A stretch of DNA of 58,828 nucleotides from Coxiellaceae bacterium. Its GTDB lineage: Bacteria; Pseudomonadota; Gammaproteobacteria; Diplorickettsiales; Diplorickettsiaceae. Numbering within the stretch: position 1 is the first letter of the stretch; every line of letters starts with the position of its first letter. A program made the position numbers and the translations under genes. The notes beneath the pieces are model-generated. The model did not search any database. It had not been told where the DNA came from and saw only the letters and a list, made by a program, of their open reading frames with translations. Shown here in pieces: positions 1 to 8,697 of this stretch. The DNA is taken from contig CANJLU010000001.1 of the NCBI GenBank assembly GCA_947475085.1, positions 1-58,828 on the forward strand, given 5' to 3'.

Positions 1-1
1 A

Positions 2-286
2 CGGGTCAAAATCAAGTATTTTATTGAACTAGGCCAAACTGCTTATGTCCAGGTGGCTAGTTTGTCCAAAGCGGGTTCCGCTGCTCTCTATAATGCATTA
101 AGTTCTGACTTTATCAGTTTGATGGAAATCTTGCATGCAATCCGTGGTCTTAGCGATCCTGTTAACGAGTTAAGTCCTTTACAAGCCTTAGAGTTATGGA
201 CTGATGTTAAAAGTCAGCATGCTTTAGCGGTATTGCGCAGACATACATCCTTTCCGACTTTTACAGGATCACCTCTGAAGCATTAG
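2..286 (+). CDS. C-terminal part of an unrecognised protein (cut by window edge)
   Basis: The reading frame is open to the left edge, so the gene starts outside the window; about 94 residues are visible and the stop is TAG at 284-286. A GTG at 53 could be read as a start but has no ribosome site, so a partial gene is preferred. The visible part is mostly helical and soluble, with an alanine/leucine-rich stretch and a Pro-Leu-Lys-His end. I do not recognise a family; a phasin-like granule protein is one weak possibility. It lies on the same strand as ubiE, 213 bases upstream, with no sign of being in its operon. Confidence 0.5.
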   Translation, partial: RVKIKYFIELGQTAYVQVASLSKAGSAALYNALSSDFISLMEILHAIRGLSDPVNELSPLQALELWTDVKSQHALAVLRRHTSFPTFTGSPLKH

Positions 287-455
287 GCCTAAAAAATCTA
301 TTTCTTGGCCTTAATTTAATATTTCAACTCCTAAGTTTAGCTAGAGCAGGTTTAAAAAATTGAAAAATGTTAGCTGCATTTAACTTCTCATCTAATTATT
401 CAGCAGATTCAAATCTATTACTCGAGTTTATGAGCAATTAAAATAAGTCATTTTC

Positions 456-484
456 TTGCTCAAAATCAGCTGGCTAGTTAAGAT
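456..484 (+). promoter_or_regulatory. candidate sigma-70 promoter for ubiE-ubiJ-ubiB
   Basis: A TTGCTC (-35-like) and TAAGAT (-10-like) pair are separated by 17 bases and end 15 bases before the first possible ubiE start. Matches to consensus are 3/6 and 4/6, so this is only a plausible site. Confidence 0.3.
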
Positions 485-499
485 AGAGCGACTAGAATA

Positions 500-1285
500 A
501 TGATAATTCTTATGTCAACTTCTTCTTCGGGCATCGAAATGAATGAAACCTTAACCACAGATTTTGGTTATCAAACTATTCCCTTAAACGAGAAAAATAG
601 CCGGGTAGGTGAGGTTTTTCAATCGGTTGCGGGCAAGTATGATCTTATGAATGATTTAATGTCATTTGGTCTGCATCGCCTATGGAAGAAATTTGCAGTG
701 CAATTAGCTCAGCTTCGTAGCGGGGATAATGTGCTTGATGTAGCAGGTGGAACGGGTGATTTGATAAAGACATTTGCTAAACACATAGGACCGCAAGGCA
801 AGGCTGTTTTGTTGGATATTAATGCTGCCATGCTAAATATAGGTCGAGATCGGCTTCTGAATTCAGGTTTTACTGAGATAAATGCTATCCAAGCCAACGC
901 AGAATATTTACCCTTTGCGGAGGCTAGCTTTGATTGCTTGAGCATTGCTTTTGGATTACGTAATGTAACGAATAAGCAAACTGCATTACAATCTATGTAT
1001 CAGGTTTTAAAGCCAGGTGGGCGTTTACTCGTTTTAGAGTTTTCTAAGCCCATATTGGGTTTTTTACAAGCTTTGTATGATCGTTACTCCTTCGATTTTT
1101 TACCTAAATTGGGAGAGTGGATTGCTAATGATGAAGCAAGTTATCGTTATTTAGTAGAATCCATACGTCGCCATCCCGATCAAAAAACCCTTCAGACACT
1201 TATTTTAGACGCAGGATTTGATGAGTGTGAATACTATAACCTTAGCGGTGGAATAGTTGCATTACATAGAGCGTGGAAATTTTGA
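500..1285 (+). CDS. ubiE: demethylmenaquinone/ubiquinone C-methyltransferase UbiE
   Basis: SAM-dependent methyltransferase that adds the C-methyl group to the benzoquinol ring in ubiquinone (and menaquinone) synthesis. The sequence matches the family along its whole length: KYDLMNDLMSFGLHRLWK near residue 50, the SAM-binding DVAGGTGD, AFGLRNVT, and the C-terminal [17 protein letters not shown]. 261 residues from ATG 500 is about ten longer than the usual 251, so the true start may be ATG 512 or 539; none has a clear ribosome site. First gene of ubiE-ubiJ-ubiB, overlapping ubiJ. Confidence 0.95.
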   Translation: MIILMSTSSSGIEMNETLTTDFGYQTIPLNEKNSRVGEVFQSVAGKYDLMNDLMSFGLHRLWKKFAVQLAQLRSGDNVLDVAGGTGDLIKTFAKHIGPQGKAVLLDINAAMLNIGRDRLLNSGFTEINAIQANAEYLPFAEASFDCLSIAFGLRNVTNKQTALQSMYQVLKPGGRLLVLEFSKPILGFLQALYDRYSFDFLPKLGEWIANDEASYRYLVESIRRHPDQKTLQTLILDAGFDECEYYNLSGGIVALHRAWKF

Positions 1286-1884
1286 TTAACTCCAAAATGA
1301 TATTATCAGCTCAAGAAGCGATACTTAATCGCTACCTAAAGCTTGACCCCGAGTCAAAAGAACATTTCCGTCGACTATCGGGCAAGGTAGTAAAGATAGA
1401 ATGGGGTCCTCTTACCTACTATTGGCTTTTCAAATCCGATTCAATTTATCTATGTAAAGATTATAACGGACCTGCGGATTTAATCTTGCGCGGTTCAACT
1501 TTTGATTTTTTACGTATGGCTTTTATAAAGAAAGATAAAGCGCTTACGGATATCCCTCTGCAAGTGCTCGGTGACATGGAGTTTGGAAAACAGTTTAGAG
1601 AATTTTTTTCAAATCTAGAAATCGATTACGAAGAACAATTATCAAAAATAGTGGGTGATGCTACCGCTTACCCGATAACACAAGTACTTAAGACAATAAA
1701 TCTTTGGGCTAGTCACAACGTGGAAAGTCTTAGTGAAAATTTGACAAACTATCTCCAGAGAGAAATGAATTGGTTGGTATCGGACGAAGAATTACAGTTT
1801 TTTTTTTCCGATGTTGATGAACTTCGCGACGATTGTGCCCGATTAGAAGCTCGGATAAAATTGTTGGAAAAAGGGGAGAGTTGA
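1273..1884 (+). CDS. ubiJ: ubiquinone biosynthesis accessory factor UbiJ (SCP2 domain)
   Basis: UbiJ binds ubiquinone intermediates and holds the Ubi enzyme complex together. About 200 residues, an N-terminal SCP2-like lipid-binding fold and a C-terminal coiled coil ([21 protein letters not shown]) agree with the family in length and layout, and the place between ubiE and ubiB is the conserved one. Overall similarity is low, so the call leans on context. The start is uncertain: GTG 1273 overlaps the end of ubiE by 13 bases, with TTG 1282 and ATG 1297 as alternatives. Probably translationally coupled to ubiE. Confidence 0.85.
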   Translation: MEILINSKMILSAQEAILNRYLKLDPESKEHFRRLSGKVVKIEWGPLTYYWLFKSDSIYLCKDYNGPADLILRGSTFDFLRMAFIKKDKALTDIPLQVLGDMEFGKQFREFFSNLEIDYEEQLSKIVGDATAYPITQVLKTINLWASHNVESLSENLTNYLQREMNWLVSDEELQFFFSDVDELRDDCARLEARIKLLEKGES

Positions 1885-3548
1885 TGAAATCAATATCTCG
1901 TTTAGTGCGTTTAATGCAGATCAGTTTTATTCTTTTTCGTTATAACTTAGATGAATTACTATTCTCTCTCGATCTATTTCGCCCTTTACGTTTTTTTGCT
2001 TTTCTAAATCCTTATAGAAGAGTTAATAAAAAAATTCCGAGAGGAAAAAGAATTCGTCTTGCATTGGAAGATTTAGGCCCAATTTTTGTTAAATTTGGGC
2101 AAACTTTATCGACTCGACGTGATTTTATTCCCATTGATATTGCTGACGAATTGGCAAAACTGCAGGATCGAGTACCGCCTTTTTCTGGAGAAGAAGCAAA
2201 ATCTATTGTTGAAACCTGTATTAAAAAACCCATTGCTGAAGCATTTTCTGAGTTTGATATTAATCCTTTGGCGTCAGCATCTATCGCACAGGTTCATGCA
2301 GCTAAGTTATTGGTAACGGGTCAAGAAGTTGTGGTTAAGGTTTTAAGGCCGGGAGTATATAAAAGAATTAGTCGAGATATCGATCTATTATATTCCTTAG
2401 CTAATTTAGCCCTGCGTTATTGGCGGCCTGCAAAGCAGCTTAGACCGCGTGAAATTGTGGCGGAGTTTGAAGCTTGTTTAAAAGATGAATTAGATTTATT
2501 GCGTGAGGGGGCAAATGCCTCGCAGTTACGCCGTAATTTTTCTAATTCTGATTTGCTTTATATTCCCGAAGTATATTGGCCCTATACCTTTCATAAAGTT
2601 TTAGTTATGGAACGTATTTATGGCATTTCGATTTCTGATATTTCTGCTTTAAAAAAACAAGGGATTAATTTAAAAAAATTAGCTGAAAGAGGCGTTGAAA
2701 TTTTCTTCACGCAAGTTTTTCGCGATTGTTTTTTTCATGCTGATATGCATCCTGGCAATATTTTTGTTTCACCTGAAAATAAAGAAAATCCGCAATACTT
2801 GGGTGTCGATTTTGGGATTATGGGTAGTTTAAGCCCAGACGATCAACGTTATCTCGCCGAAAATCTGATGGCTTTTTTTAATAGAGATTACCGTCGTGTC
2901 GCCCAATTACATGTTGAATCGGGTTGGGTTGCAGAAAATACCAGAATTAATGAATTTGAGGCAGCAATTCGTACTGTATGTGAACCCATTTTTGAAAGAC
3001 CTTTGAAAGAAATTTCTTTTGGACAGTTACTTTTACGATTATTTCAAACTGCTAGACGATTTAATATGGAGGTGCAACCCCAATTAGTTCTGTTACAAAA
3101 AACTTTATTCAATGTTGAAGGTCTAGGGCGACAATTGTATCCTGATTTGGATTTATGGAATACAGCTAAACCTTTTTTGGAACGATGGTTGCGAAAACAA
3201 ATTGGGCCACGTGCTTTTTTACGTAAAATTCGAGAATATGCACCTTATTGGGCAGAAAAGGCTCCTGAAATTCCAGATTTAATCTATCAGGTCATGCACG
3301 AGTTACGCCATTTAAAAAAGAACGTTAAGTGTCTTTATTGTGAGGGAGGAAAAGAAAAGCAACAAACAAGTAAAAAATCTTTTTGGTTTATAGGCCTAGG
3401 CTTGGCCACTGCTTGTATGGCTTGGGTTTTGCTAGATCTCAGCGTTAAGTATGTAACGCATTTGGCATCGCCCTATTTATGGGTTTTAGGTTTAGGAGGC
3501 TTGGGATTATTTTTAAGTGCGATGATTAATTTACGAAAGTTTAATTAA
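1884..3548 (+). CDS. ubiB: UbiB, atypical kinase/ATPase of ubiquinone synthesis
   Basis: 554-residue member of the ABC1/ADCK/UbiB family, which supports ubiquinone synthesis at the inner membrane, probably by ATP-driven lipid handling. The family-specific KxGQ motif (KFGQ, residues 70-73), the alanine-rich loop ([11 protein letters not shown]), the lysine in [17 protein letters not shown] and VDFGIMG are all present; two membrane helices close the C terminus (about 500-550). ATG 1884 overlaps the ubiJ stop by one base and has an AAGGGGAGAG ribosome site, so it is preferred over the upstream in-frame start at 1833. Confidence 0.95.
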   Translation: MKSISRLVRLMQISFILFRYNLDELLFSLDLFRPLRFFAFLNPYRRVNKKIPRGKRIRLALEDLGPIFVKFGQTLSTRRDFIPIDIADELAKLQDRVPPFSGEEAKSIVETCIKKPIAEAFSEFDINPLASASIAQVHAAKLLVTGQEVVVKVLRPGVYKRISRDIDLLYSLANLALRYWRPAKQLRPREIVAEFEACLKDELDLLREGANASQLRRNFSNSDLLYIPEVYWPYTFHKVLVMERIYGISISDISALKKQGINLKKLAERGVEIFFTQVFRDCFFHADMHPGNIFVSPENKENPQYLGVDFGIMGSLSPDDQRYLAENLMAFFNRDYRRVAQLHVESGWVAENTRINEFEAAIRTVCEPIFERPLKEISFGQLLLRLFQTARRFNMEVQPQLVLLQKTLFNVEGLGRQLYPDLDLWNTAKPFLERWLRKQIGPRAFLRKIREYAPYWAEKAPEIPDLIYQVMHELRHLKKNVKCLYCEGGKEKQQTSKKSFWFIGLGLATACMAWVLLDLSVKYVTHLASPYLWVLGLGGLGLFLSAMINLRKFN

Positions 3549-3573
3549 TTTTTATTTTAAACACGGAGTGTTT

Positions 3574-3777
3574 ATGGGATTTTATGGATTAAATCTAATA
3601 TCGTTCCTTATTATTTTTCTGATTGCTTGGTTATTATTTGGACCTAAATATTTACATAATATTTTTAAAAATTTGACTGTTTCGGGGCGTAACGGCATTA
3701 AGATTTTATTAAAATTATATAACGAAAAATCAAATGATAATAAATCCGATTCAGAAACAGATATTACTAGTGGATGA
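3574..3777 (+). CDS. TatA/TatB-like single-span membrane protein
   Basis: 67 residues with one N-terminal membrane helix, a phenylalanine-glycine hinge (LLFGPKYL) and an amphipathic stretch, the plan of twin-arginine translocase TatA/TatB. tatA commonly follows ubiB, which supports the reading. The polar residue usually found near the start of the helix is not clearly conserved, the tail is short, and no tatB or tatC follows, so function in protein export is doubtful. ATG 3574 is chosen because a CGGAG ribosome site precedes it; GTG 3568 overlaps that site. Its end overlaps the next gene by 44 bases. Confidence 0.55.
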   Translation: MGFYGLNLISFLIIFLIAWLLFGPKYLHNIFKNLTVSGRNGIKILLKLYNEKSNDNKSDSETDITSG

Positions 3778-4123
3778 TGATGAATTGTGTTTGAGGATAT
3801 TAACTCAATATTTAGATGAAGCTCAATATGCCTATGTAACTTGTAAAGATGGTCTGCGGGCTTGGAATTGTTTACAACAATATCCCGATAAATTTTTTGT
3901 TATTTTAAGCGATAGAATTATGCCAAATCTGCATGGTTTACAATTATTATCGAAAATAAAAAAGAAAGGATTAAATATTCCTTTAATATTATTTTCAGGT
4001 ATAGCGAGCAAAGAAGAAAGATGTGAGGCAATAGCGCAAGGGGCGTATGATTTTTTTTATAAACCTATATCTAAAGAATTACTTTTAGCATTGTTGAAAA
4101 AAATAAAAAAACAATTACTATAG
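3734..4123 (+). CDS. stand-alone response-regulator receiver protein
   Basis: 129 residues forming only a CheY-like receiver domain, without an output domain. The acidic pocket (D14, D15, D16), phosphoacceptor D60 in LSDRIMPN, S88 and the conserved K110 before proline (FYKP) are all present, so it can probably be phosphorylated. No histidine kinase lies nearby. It starts inside the TatA-like gene with a weak ribosome site, suggesting coupled translation. Lysine-rich at its end. Target unknown; a role in a phosphorelay or by protein-protein contact is inferred. Confidence 0.85.
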   Translation: MIINPIQKQILLVDDDELCLRILTQYLDEAQYAYVTCKDGLRAWNCLQQYPDKFFVILSDRIMPNLHGLQLLSKIKKKGLNIPLILFSGIASKEERCEAIAQGAYDFFYKPISKELLLALLKKIKKQLL

Positions 4124-4155
4124 GTATTTATAAGTAATTACAAGGAGAGAAAAAA

Positions 4156-4872
4156 ATGGGTGAATCTAATCCCGATTGGGAAAATAGTTGTTTATTTGCC
4201 TTAGCAAGTTTAGGGGATGTTAATTTATTTAAGCATTGGTTGGATAAAAAAATAAATATTGATGTTGAAGACGAAGATGGAGACACGGCTTTACATTACG
4301 CAGTAAGAGGAGGGCATATAGATATTGTTATTGCATTATTAGAAGCAGGTGCGGTAATTAGTTCGAATAAAAAAAAACGCACGGCGTTGCTAGATGCTTA
4401 TGCCTTTAATCAAACTAAAATTGCGAATGAAATTACTAAGGTTGTAATCCAAAGAAATTCGGTTAAAAATTTACTTCAATTCCAGAAATCTACTAAAATA
4501 GACAATCCAGAACAGCTGGTTAATAATTTTATTAAGTATTTACGAAAAAAATATTTAGATAGAAACATATTTACGCGTTTTCCGGCTAAGCATACGCGAA
4601 GAGCCAACGCACTAATAATTGCAGCTCGTGAGTGTATTTCTAAAAAAAAATTTAAAGAATTTGACGAATTATTAAATAATCAACTTAATTTATTTAAAGG
4701 TGTTCCAGCGAACCCAATATGTGAAAGTATAATTCATAAAAGATGGTCTGAAGAACTCAAAAACAAGCCTAAGGATCCTAAGCAATCTCTTTTTTATAAA
4801 ACGCTGAATACTTTTGTTAACATACCTTCTAATTTAAACAATGGTAGCGTAAGGAGTGTTTCTCATCGCTAA
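4156..4872 (+). CDS. ankyrin-repeat protein, candidate secreted effector
   Basis: 238 residues. A canonical ankyrin repeat at about 41-73 (DGDTALHYAVRGGHIDIV then LLEAGA) sits between two weaker ones; the rest (about 105-238) is helical, basic and of unknown family. No signal peptide or membrane span. A strong ribosome site (AAGGAGAG) lies 6 bases before ATG 4156. Ankyrin proteins of this size are common Dot/Icm (type IVB) effectors in Legionella and Coxiella; that this is one is inference, as no secretion genes are in the window. It may be transcribed with the receiver gene 32 bases upstream. Confidence 0.75.
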   Translation: MGESNPDWENSCLFALASLGDVNLFKHWLDKKINIDVEDEDGDTALHYAVRGGHIDIVIALLEAGAVISSNKKKRTALLDAYAFNQTKIANEITKVVIQRNSVKNLLQFQKSTKIDNPEQLVNNFIKYLRKKYLDRNIFTRFPAKHTRRANALIIAARECISKKKFKEFDELLNNQLNLFKGVPANPICESIIHKRWSEELKNKPKDPKQSLFYKTLNTFVNIPSNLNNGSVRSVSHR

Positions 4873-4975
4873 ATTTCCTGTAAAAATTGGATAATATGCC
4901 TCAAGGCCTGGTAGATTAAAGCTTGCTTTTTTTTTGTACGCCTCTAAACTAAGTTCTTAATCTAAGAGCTTCGCT

Positions 4976-5935
4976 ATGAAAATTGTTTTGGCCAATCCTC
5001 GAGGTTTCTGCGCTGGTGTTGATCGCGCTATAGAAATTGTTAAAACAGCATTAAAACTGTTTGGTGTGCCTATCTATGTGCGTCATGAAGTCGTCCATAA
5101 TCGAATTGTAGTTGCCGATTTAGAACAAAAAGGAGTGATTTTTGTTGAGCATGTCAGCGAAATACCAGCAAATGCCACAGCTATTTTTAGTGCTCATGGG
5201 GTTTCTCAAGCGGTTCGTGAGTCCGCCAAGCAACGTAATTTAAAAATTTTTGATGCCACATGTCCTTTAGTGACTAAGGTGCATATGGAGGTGGCACGTT
5301 ATAATCGTTTAGGTCAGGAATGTATTTTGATTGGCCATGCCGATCACCCCGAAGTTGAAGGAAGCCTAGGGCATTATGATAATCCCGCCGGTGGAATCTA
5401 TTTAGTAGAAAATATTCGGGATGTTGCCTTATTAAAGATTAAAAATCCTCGTTTATTGAGCTATGTAACACAAACGACTTTATCACTGGATGATACTAAA
5501 ACTATTATTCAGGCACTGAAGCAACGTTTTCCTGAAATTGCCACACCCAAGAAAGAAGATATTTGTTACGCAACACAGAATCGTCAACTAGCGGTTAAAG
5601 AATTAGCAAAACAGTGTGATATGGTGTTAGTTTTAGGATCGGTTAATAGCTCCAATTCGAATAGGTTGAAAGAATTAGCTGAACGTTTAGGAAAGCCTGC
5701 CTATTTAATAGATACGGCTAAAGATATCCAAACGAGCTGGTTAATTGGTAAAGAATCTATGGGTATTACTGCAGGTGCGTCTGCACCGGAATTTTTAGTA
5801 CAAGATGTTGTAAAATATTTAAAAACATTTCCTAATTGGCAAGAGTGCTTGGTTACCGAATTAATGGGTATAGAGGAAAATGTTGCTTTCGCCCTACCTC
5901 GTGAATTAAGAATTCCATTAGCAACCGGAGCCTGA
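4976..5935 (+). CDS. ispH: 4-hydroxy-3-methylbut-2-enyl diphosphate reductase IspH (LytB)
   Basis: Last enzyme of the MEP pathway, reducing HMBPP to IPP and DMAPP with an iron-sulfur cluster. 319 residues, usual length; the three cluster cysteines are at C12 (GFCAGVDRA), C96 ([11 protein letters not shown]) and C197 ([10 protein letters not shown]), exactly the family positions. HEVVHN and SAHGVS substrate motifs are present. Stands alone, 103 bases after the ankyrin gene and followed by a palindromic repeat copy. Confidence 0.97.
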   Translation: MKIVLANPRGFCAGVDRAIEIVKTALKLFGVPIYVRHEVVHNRIVVADLEQKGVIFVEHVSEIPANATAIFSAHGVSQAVRESAKQRNLKIFDATCPLVTKVHMEVARYNRLGQECILIGHADHPEVEGSLGHYDNPAGGIYLVENIRDVALLKIKNPRLLSYVTQTTLSLDDTKTIIQALKQRFPEIATPKKEDICYATQNRQLAVKELAKQCDMVLVLGSVNSSNSNRLKELAERLGKPAYLIDTAKDIQTSWLIGKESMGITAGASAPEFLVQDVVKYLKTFPNWQECLVTELMGIEENVAFALPRELRIPLATGA

Positions 5936-5971
5936 AACAATCAGCTAATTTTTTTCAATAACCAATCGAAC

Positions 5972-6091
5972 TATACTCACAGCAATTGGATTTTTGCTAA
6001 GGTGCCGCGAGGACGAAGCAACCATTGTATTGTTATATACGCGAATTGCGAGTTGAGCGGCAACACAGACAAAAATCCAATTACAAAGAGT
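5972..6091 (+). repeat. palindromic dispersed repeat, copy 1 (near full length)
   Basis: About 120 bases with imperfectly self-complementary ends: AATTGGATTTTTG at 5984-5996 faces CAAAAATCCAATT at 6070-6082. The inner part carries GCCGCGAG, GAAGCAACC, GCGAGTTGAGCGGCAAC, also seen in the other copies. It fills most of the gap between ispH and aqpZ (convergent) and touches the aqpZ stop. Confidence 0.85.
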
Positions 6092-6784
6092 TTATTTTTT
6101 ATTTCCCCATATATATCGGAATATACTTCCCCCAATTATTCCGCCGATCATTGGAGCGAGCCAAAATAACCAAAGCTGCTGGATAGCCCATCCACCTACA
6201 AATAATGCTGGGCCTGTGCTTCTAGCGGGATTAACTGAAGTATTTGTAACTGGAATACTAATTAAATGGATTAAGGTTAAGGCTAACCCAATAGCTAAGG
6301 GTGCAAAATGACTAGGTAATTGCGGATTAGTTACACCGGCGATAACGATTAAAAATAAGAAGGTCATAGTTACTTCACATATAAAACAAGCCAATAATGA
6401 GTAATGACCCGGGGAATGAAGTCCATAACCATTGCTGGCAAAACCATTTTGTAACTCAAATCCTTGTTGCCCACTTGCAATGAAATATAAAACAGTGGCG
6501 GCGAGTATACCGCCTATTACTTGAGCAATAATATAACTAGGTACTTCTTTAATACTAAATCTACCCGCAGCCCAAAGACCTATAGAAACAGCAGGATTTA
6601 AATGACATCCAGAGATAGGAGCAAATACACAACACATGGTTAGCAAACTTAAACCAAAAGCAAAAGCTACACCCAGAAAACCTACGCCTATTACTGGAAA
6701 TTTGGCAGCTAATACAGCACTACCACAGCCACCTAATACTAGCCAGAAAGTGCCTAAAAATTCGGCTAATAATTTCCTTTGCAT
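6092..6784 (-). CDS. aqpZ: water channel aquaporin Z
   Basis: 230-residue MIP-family channel with six membrane helices, letting water cross the inner membrane. Both NPA boxes are present (N63-A65 and N185-A187). The selectivity filter reads F43, H173, T182 and R188, the pattern of a water-specific aquaporin and not a glycerol channel. A GGAG ribosome site precedes the ATG. Single gene; no regulator or partner next to it. Confidence 0.95.
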   Translation of the reverse strand: MQRKLLAEFLGTFWLVLGGCGSAVLAAKFPVIGVGFLGVAFAFGLSLLTMCCVFAPISGCHLNPAVSIGLWAAGRFSIKEVPSYIIAQVIGGILAATVLYFIASGQQGFELQNGFASNGYGLHSPGHYSLLACFICEVTMTFLFLIVIAGVTNPQLPSHFAPLAIGLALTLIHLISIPVTNTSVNPARSTGPALFVGGWAIQQLWLFWLAPMIGGIIGGSIFRYIWGNKK

Positions 6785-6875
6785 GTTGAATCTCCTTAAA
6801 AATCAGAAGAAGTATAGCAGTAGAAAACATTTTTCAACAATTTAACGACTTATAAGCTATAAAATTTAAATTTAA

Positions 6876-7268
6876 TTACCAGCATAAATTTGAACCGCTA
6901 CCGGCATTAGTTTTTTCTCCTAATTGATTAAGCATAAAAAGATAACATTCAGGATCATAGAATTTAGCTTTGGCTGTTAGTAGATAAGTGCTGGCAGTGC
7001 TTTTTAGAGTTAATTGATAAAAATCTCTTTCAGTAATGTTCTTTAGATGTAACTTGCTAAACTTCGCATCCCCGTAGCTATTATTATTTGCAAGATAATA
7101 AATCTCCATATGCTGGGCGAGAGTTATTAAAGCAATTTTCGCTTCGGTACGGTGTGTTTTTACCAGGGCATGAGTGTAAATTGGATAAGAGATTTTGGCT
7201 AAAATACCGATTATTACCAAGACAATAAGCAATTCAAATAAACTAAATCCATGTTCAGTATTTTTCAT
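6876..7268 (-). CDS. type IV pilin / PilE-like prepilin
   Basis: 130 residues with a short leader MKNTEHG cut before phenylalanine (GFSLFELLIV), glutamate at mature position +5 and a hydrophobic helix: the hallmarks of class III-signal prepilins processed by PilD. The end holds two cysteines (PECYLF and SNLCW) likely to form the pilin disulfide loop. It resembles PilE and minor pilins; which one cannot be decided. No other pilus gene is beside it. Ribosome site AGGAG precedes the start. Confidence 0.85.
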   Translation of the reverse strand: MKNTEHGFSLFELLIVLVIIGILAKISYPIYTHALVKTHRTEAKIALITLAQHMEIYYLANNNSYGDAKFSKLHLKNITERDFYQLTLKSTASTYLLTAKAKFYDPECYLFMLNQLGEKTNAGSGSNLCW

Positions 7269-7362
7269 ATATTAACTCCTATTTTATTTCTTGTTATTCA
7301 TAATGAAAAATAAAACATATACAGAAGTTTATAAATGTTTTTTATTTTTTGCTAGGGGAACG

Positions 7363-7441
7363 AGAAAGAGTTGTTTTTTGAGTACCGTAACGGAGCATAC
7401 TTAAAGATGTGACTACGAAACACAGAAAAACAACTCTTTCT
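7363..7441. repeat. inverted repeat with 16-base perfect arms
   Basis: Arms at 7363-7378 and 7426-7441 (AGAAAGAGTTGTTTTT and its complement) enclose 47 bases. It lies between sppA and the pilin gene, which both read leftwards, and could act as a hairpin in the transcript or be a small mobile-element relic. Unrelated in sequence to the main palindromic family. Confidence 0.6.
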
Positions 7442-7470
7442 GGTCATCATCATGCAATTTTTAATATACC

Positions 7471-8430
7471 CTACCGAAATCCATGAGGTAAGATGCCTAA
7501 GTTAGTACTTATTTGCTGTGCAAATGCAGCTCCCATACGATCAGACAGTTGCTGTAATAGACCAGGTTTGACGGTATAATCAACGATATTTTTATTCTTA
7601 ATTAAATCCTGAGATAAGCTATTTAAATCTCCAAAGCCATCTATAAGGCCTAAAGATAAAGCTTCTTCGCCTGTCCAGGCTAAACCAGAAAATAACTCTG
7701 GATTTTCTTTTATGCGATTTCCACGACCTTGTTTAACAGCGTTAATGAACTGCTGATGAACATTTGCAAGCATACGTTGAGCAATAAGTTTCTCATCTGT
7801 TTTTTCAGGTGAAAAAGGATCTAAAAAGCCTTTATGATCTCCAGCTGTCAAAAGGCGGCGTTCAACACCGACTTTCTTCATGGTATCAACAAAGCCAAAT
7901 CCGTCCATTAAAACACCAATTGAGCCGACTAAGCTGGCGGGATTAGCATAGATATCATCACTCGCTGAAGCAATATAATAAGCGGCGGATGCGCAAAGAT
8001 CGTCACATACCGTATATAATTTAGTTCTAGGATATTGATGGCGTAAATAACGGATCTCATTATAGATCTGTGCAGCTTGAACTGGACTGCCGCCAGGACT
8101 ATTGATACGCAGAATAACCGTACGCGTATTTCTATCTTCAAAAGCGTTTTGTAGTCCTTCAATGACATTATCAGCACTTGCTGTTGAACTGTCATCAATG
8201 ATTCCTCTAATATCGACTAGACCGATGTGAGCTTTTGCTTTTGAAGCACTAGGAAGATTGGTTGTAGTTGGCCATAAAGAAAACAACAGACCTAAGAAAA
8301 GTAAAAAAAATAGGAATTTAAAGAAAATATTCCAGCGTCTTTTACGACGTTGTTCTTTTAAATTATCAAAAAGTAATTTTTCTAAGGTTTTGCGTTGCCA
8401 TGCCGGATCGTTTAATAATTCTTCTGCCAT
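7471..8430 (-). CDS. sppA: signal peptide peptidase SppA (S49 family, short form)
   Basis: 319-residue membrane-bound serine protease that degrades cleaved signal peptides. One N-terminal membrane helix (about 35-52) follows a basic cytoplasmic tail. The Ser-Lys dyad is visible: S148 in CASAAYYIAS and K200 in GDHKGFLDPF; also INSPGGS and SLVGSIGV. The length matches the single-domain (36K) type and not the 67K E. coli form. Divergent from clpB, with 267 bases between. Confidence 0.93.
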   Translation of the reverse strand: MAEELLNDPAWQRKTLEKLLFDNLKEQRRKRRWNIFFKFLFFLLFLGLLFSLWPTTTNLPSASKAKAHIGLVDIRGIIDDSSTASADNVIEGLQNAFEDRNTRTVILRINSPGGSPVQAAQIYNEIRYLRHQYPRTKLYTVCDDLCASAAYYIASASDDIYANPASLVGSIGVLMDGFGFVDTMKKVGVERRLLTAGDHKGFLDPFSPEKTDEKLIAQRMLANVHQQFINAVKQGRGNRIKENPELFSGLAWTGEEALSLGLIDGFGDLNSLSQDLIKNKNIVDYTVKPGLLQQLSDRMGAAFAQQISTNLGILPHGFR

Positions 8431-8697
8431 ATAGAACCCTATTTAAATTTTTGAAATAAGAATATAAATGCGCATAGTTTACCTCTTTTTGACTAGCTGG
8501 GACATATATACGCTGAAAATAAGAATTTTAGCGTGGTTCCACATTCGAGACAGGCACAAATTCTGCAGAATTAGGCTTATATTTATTCGTCTAAAATAGT
8601 TGGGTAAGTATTTTTACCAAAATCGACTTGATTTTTTTTAATTAGACTAAACTATTTAGGAGACATCAATCTAGATGAGTGATAACTAGAGGATATT

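Noticed and set aside
3574-3777. Functional tatA of a complete Tat system
   Set aside because: No tatB or tatC follows, the helix start and tail differ from typical TatA.
5701-5940. Open frame on the minus strand over ispH
   Set aside because: It lies wholly over a well-conserved gene and resembles no protein; the same holds for other frames inside known genes.
8559-8572. 14-base palindrome AATTCTGCAGAATT upstream of clpB as an operator
   Set aside because: Short, does not match a known regulator site (for example LexA), and its place relative to a promoter is unclear.
8628-8656. Promoter of clpB (TTGATT with weak -10 candidates)
   Set aside because: Matches to sigma-70 are poor and no sigma-32 consensus was seen, so no site was annotated.
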